DNA of 42,401 nt from Cyanothece sp. BG0011. GTDB lineage: Bacteria; Cyanobacteriota; Cyanobacteriia; Cyanobacteriales; Microcystaceae. The stretch lies in NCBI RefSeq assembly GCF_003013815.1, contig NZ_PRLH01000148.1, positions 1-42,401 on the forward strand. Direction: 5' to 3'. Numbering within the stretch: position 1 is the first letter of the stretch; every line of letters begins with the position of its first letter. The notes under the pieces were generated by a model that worked only from the letters and a program-made list of their open reading frames with translations, was not told the origin of the DNA and did no database searches. Both the position numbers and the translations under genes were made by a program. This document shows positions 41,460-42,401 of the stretch, piece by piece.

Positions 41460-42401
41460 CTAAGGACGTTGAATAATGGTTTCTAAGACACGCCGTTTGG
41501 CTTGAGGATCAATCCCAATCAAACGAACATATTCCCCTTGATGGTCTGCTAAACATCCCTCTAACGCTGCAATGACTTCGCTTTCACGGGTACTATCGAT
41601 AGGGGAGCAACTTTGCCAAGATTTGGTACGGAAACGACGCTTATCCGCGTGTTCTGTGCCGATTTTATAACCTTGGGAGAGTAAGGAACGCACTTGGGTA
41701 ACAGCTTCGCTGGTTAAATTACTGGTGGCTACCCGACCATTGCCATTGCTACTGGCTGAATAACTACGAGTTGTAGACGGTGCGGAGGCTGTGGCCGTAG
41801 CAGTGGCTGTTCTGTTACTACTGCGACTGATAGCATCTTCAGGCCGTTGAATAATGGTTTCAGCCACCCGTCTTCTGGCTTTGCTATCAATACCAATCAA
41901 GCGAACATATTCCCCTTGATGCTCGGCTAAACAGTTTTCTAGGCCGGCAATGACTTCGCTTTCATGGGTGCTATTGATAGGGGAGCAACTTTGCCAAGAT
42001 TTGGTTTTAAAACGACGCTTGTTAGCGTGTTCTGTGCCGATTTTGTAGCCTTGGGACAGTAAGCCACGAACTTGGGCGATCGCCTCAGCACTTAAGCCAC
42101 CACTGGCTGTTGCTGCGCTGCGTTTCCCTGCGCGAGGGGAGGCAACCCGACTATTGCTTTGAATGGTACCGGGTTCCCCTGGCCGTTGAATAATGGTTTG
42201 AGAAATTCTCCGCTTGGCGTTAGGGTCAACTCCAATTAAGCGAACATATTCCCCTTGATGTTCCGCTAAGAGTCCGTTTAATTGGTTGATCACCTCAGAT
42301 TCTCGCTTACTGTCAAAAGAGGGTCCAGTTAACCAGGATTTTGTTTTAAAGCGACGGGAACTAGCATATTCTGTGCTAATTGTCAAGCCCTGATGTAGTA
42401 A
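41460..42401 (-). CDS. ccmM: Carboxysome protein CcmM, partial (Rubisco small-subunit-like repeats)
   Basis: The C-terminal part of CcmM; the frame is open through position 42401, so the gamma-carbonic-anhydrase-like N-terminus lies outside the window. Three Rubisco small-subunit-like domains are visible, each with RRFKTKSW or RRFRTKSW, ESEVI, the block HQGEYVRLIG and IIQRP, joined by Ser/Thr/Ala-rich linkers. These domains bind Rubisco and condense it during beta-carboxysome assembly. The second and third carry the paired cysteines (QSCSP and ENCLA or EGCLA) that can form a redox-sensitive disulfide; the first visible domain has neither. ccmN follows downstream beyond an inserted element. 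Confidence 0.93.
   Translation of the reverse strand, partial: LLHQGLTISTEYASSRRFKTKSWLTGPSFDSKRESEVINQLNGLLAEHQGEYVRLIGVDPNAKRRISQTIIQRPGEPGTIQSNSRVASPRAGKRSAATASGGLSAEAIAQVRGLLSQGYKIGTEHANKRRFKTKSWQSCSPINSTHESEVIAGLENCLAEHQGEYVRLIGIDSKARRRVAETIIQRPEDAISRSSNRTATATATASAPSTTRSYSASSNGNGRVATSNLTSEAVTQVRSLLSQGYKIGTEHADKRRFRTKSWQSCSPIDSTRESEVIAALEGCLADHQGEYVRLIGIDPQAKRRVLETIIQRP

Noticed and set aside
1-42401. tRNA, rRNA or riboswitch genes
   Set aside because: Looked for cloverleaf arms, the TTCGAAT-type T-loop and conserved rRNA blocks by eye; none was convincing. A covariance-model scan would settle it.

Overview
The window looks like the chromosome of a unicellular, beta-carboxysomal cyanobacterium of the Crocosphaera/Cyanothece/Rippkaea type. 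The evidence is the ccmM-ccmN carboxysome genes at the right end, many copies of the HIP1 octamer GCGATCGC, AT-rich DNA, an RppA/RppB-type two-component pair, a DUF4346 protein and dense intergenic repeats. I cannot name the species. No rRNA, tRNA or CRISPR array was seen.

Left third (1-10.1 kb): a frameshifted, edge-truncated arylsulfatase and a 58-residue secreted peptide. Then comes a four-gene minus-strand operon of DUF202 membrane proteins whose first gene fuses a heptad-repeat DUF202 head to a bile-acid:Na+ symporter-like domain. After a repeat-rich gap holding a small inverted-repeat mobile element come ugd and a UDP-glucuronate decarboxylase gene (UDP-glucose to UDP-xylose), pyruvate kinase and a DUF4346 gene.

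Middle (10.1-30 kb): two divergent secreted protease-like genes share a perfect CRP-type palindrome. The rightward one leads a compact cluster: retropepsin-like aspartic protease, MoxR AAA+ ATPase, a leucine-rich-repeat-variant (LRV) protein and a metallopeptidase/VWA (DUF2201) protein. This is my best candidate for a poorly described system. Next are two GHL10-type glycoside hydrolase genes (the second frameshifted), an amidohydrolase/2-hydroxy-acid oxidase divergent pair, a membrane-embedded lipase-like protein, an ABC exporter, a RelE-type toxin-antitoxin pair, a stress protein, an internally duplicated lipoprotein, gatA and an alpha/beta hydrolase.

Right third (30-42.4 kb): a metal-efflux locus with a membrane fusion protein carrying a YtkA-like tail, a free YtkA-like lipoprotein, an RND pump gene and rppA-rppB. 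Two near-identical sites with the core TTTCAT-N5-TTTCAT lie ahead of the fusion-protein and pump genes, suggesting one response regulator controls both. The locus has been invaded by a REP-associated transposase with flanking REP palindromes. The pump gene is broken: at about 36518 it runs in frame into the remains of a DUF4209 gene, which is itself frameshifted and meets a truncated RelE-like toxin. The window ends in ccmN and a partial ccmM, separated by a second copy of the inverted-repeat element found near 4.9 kb.
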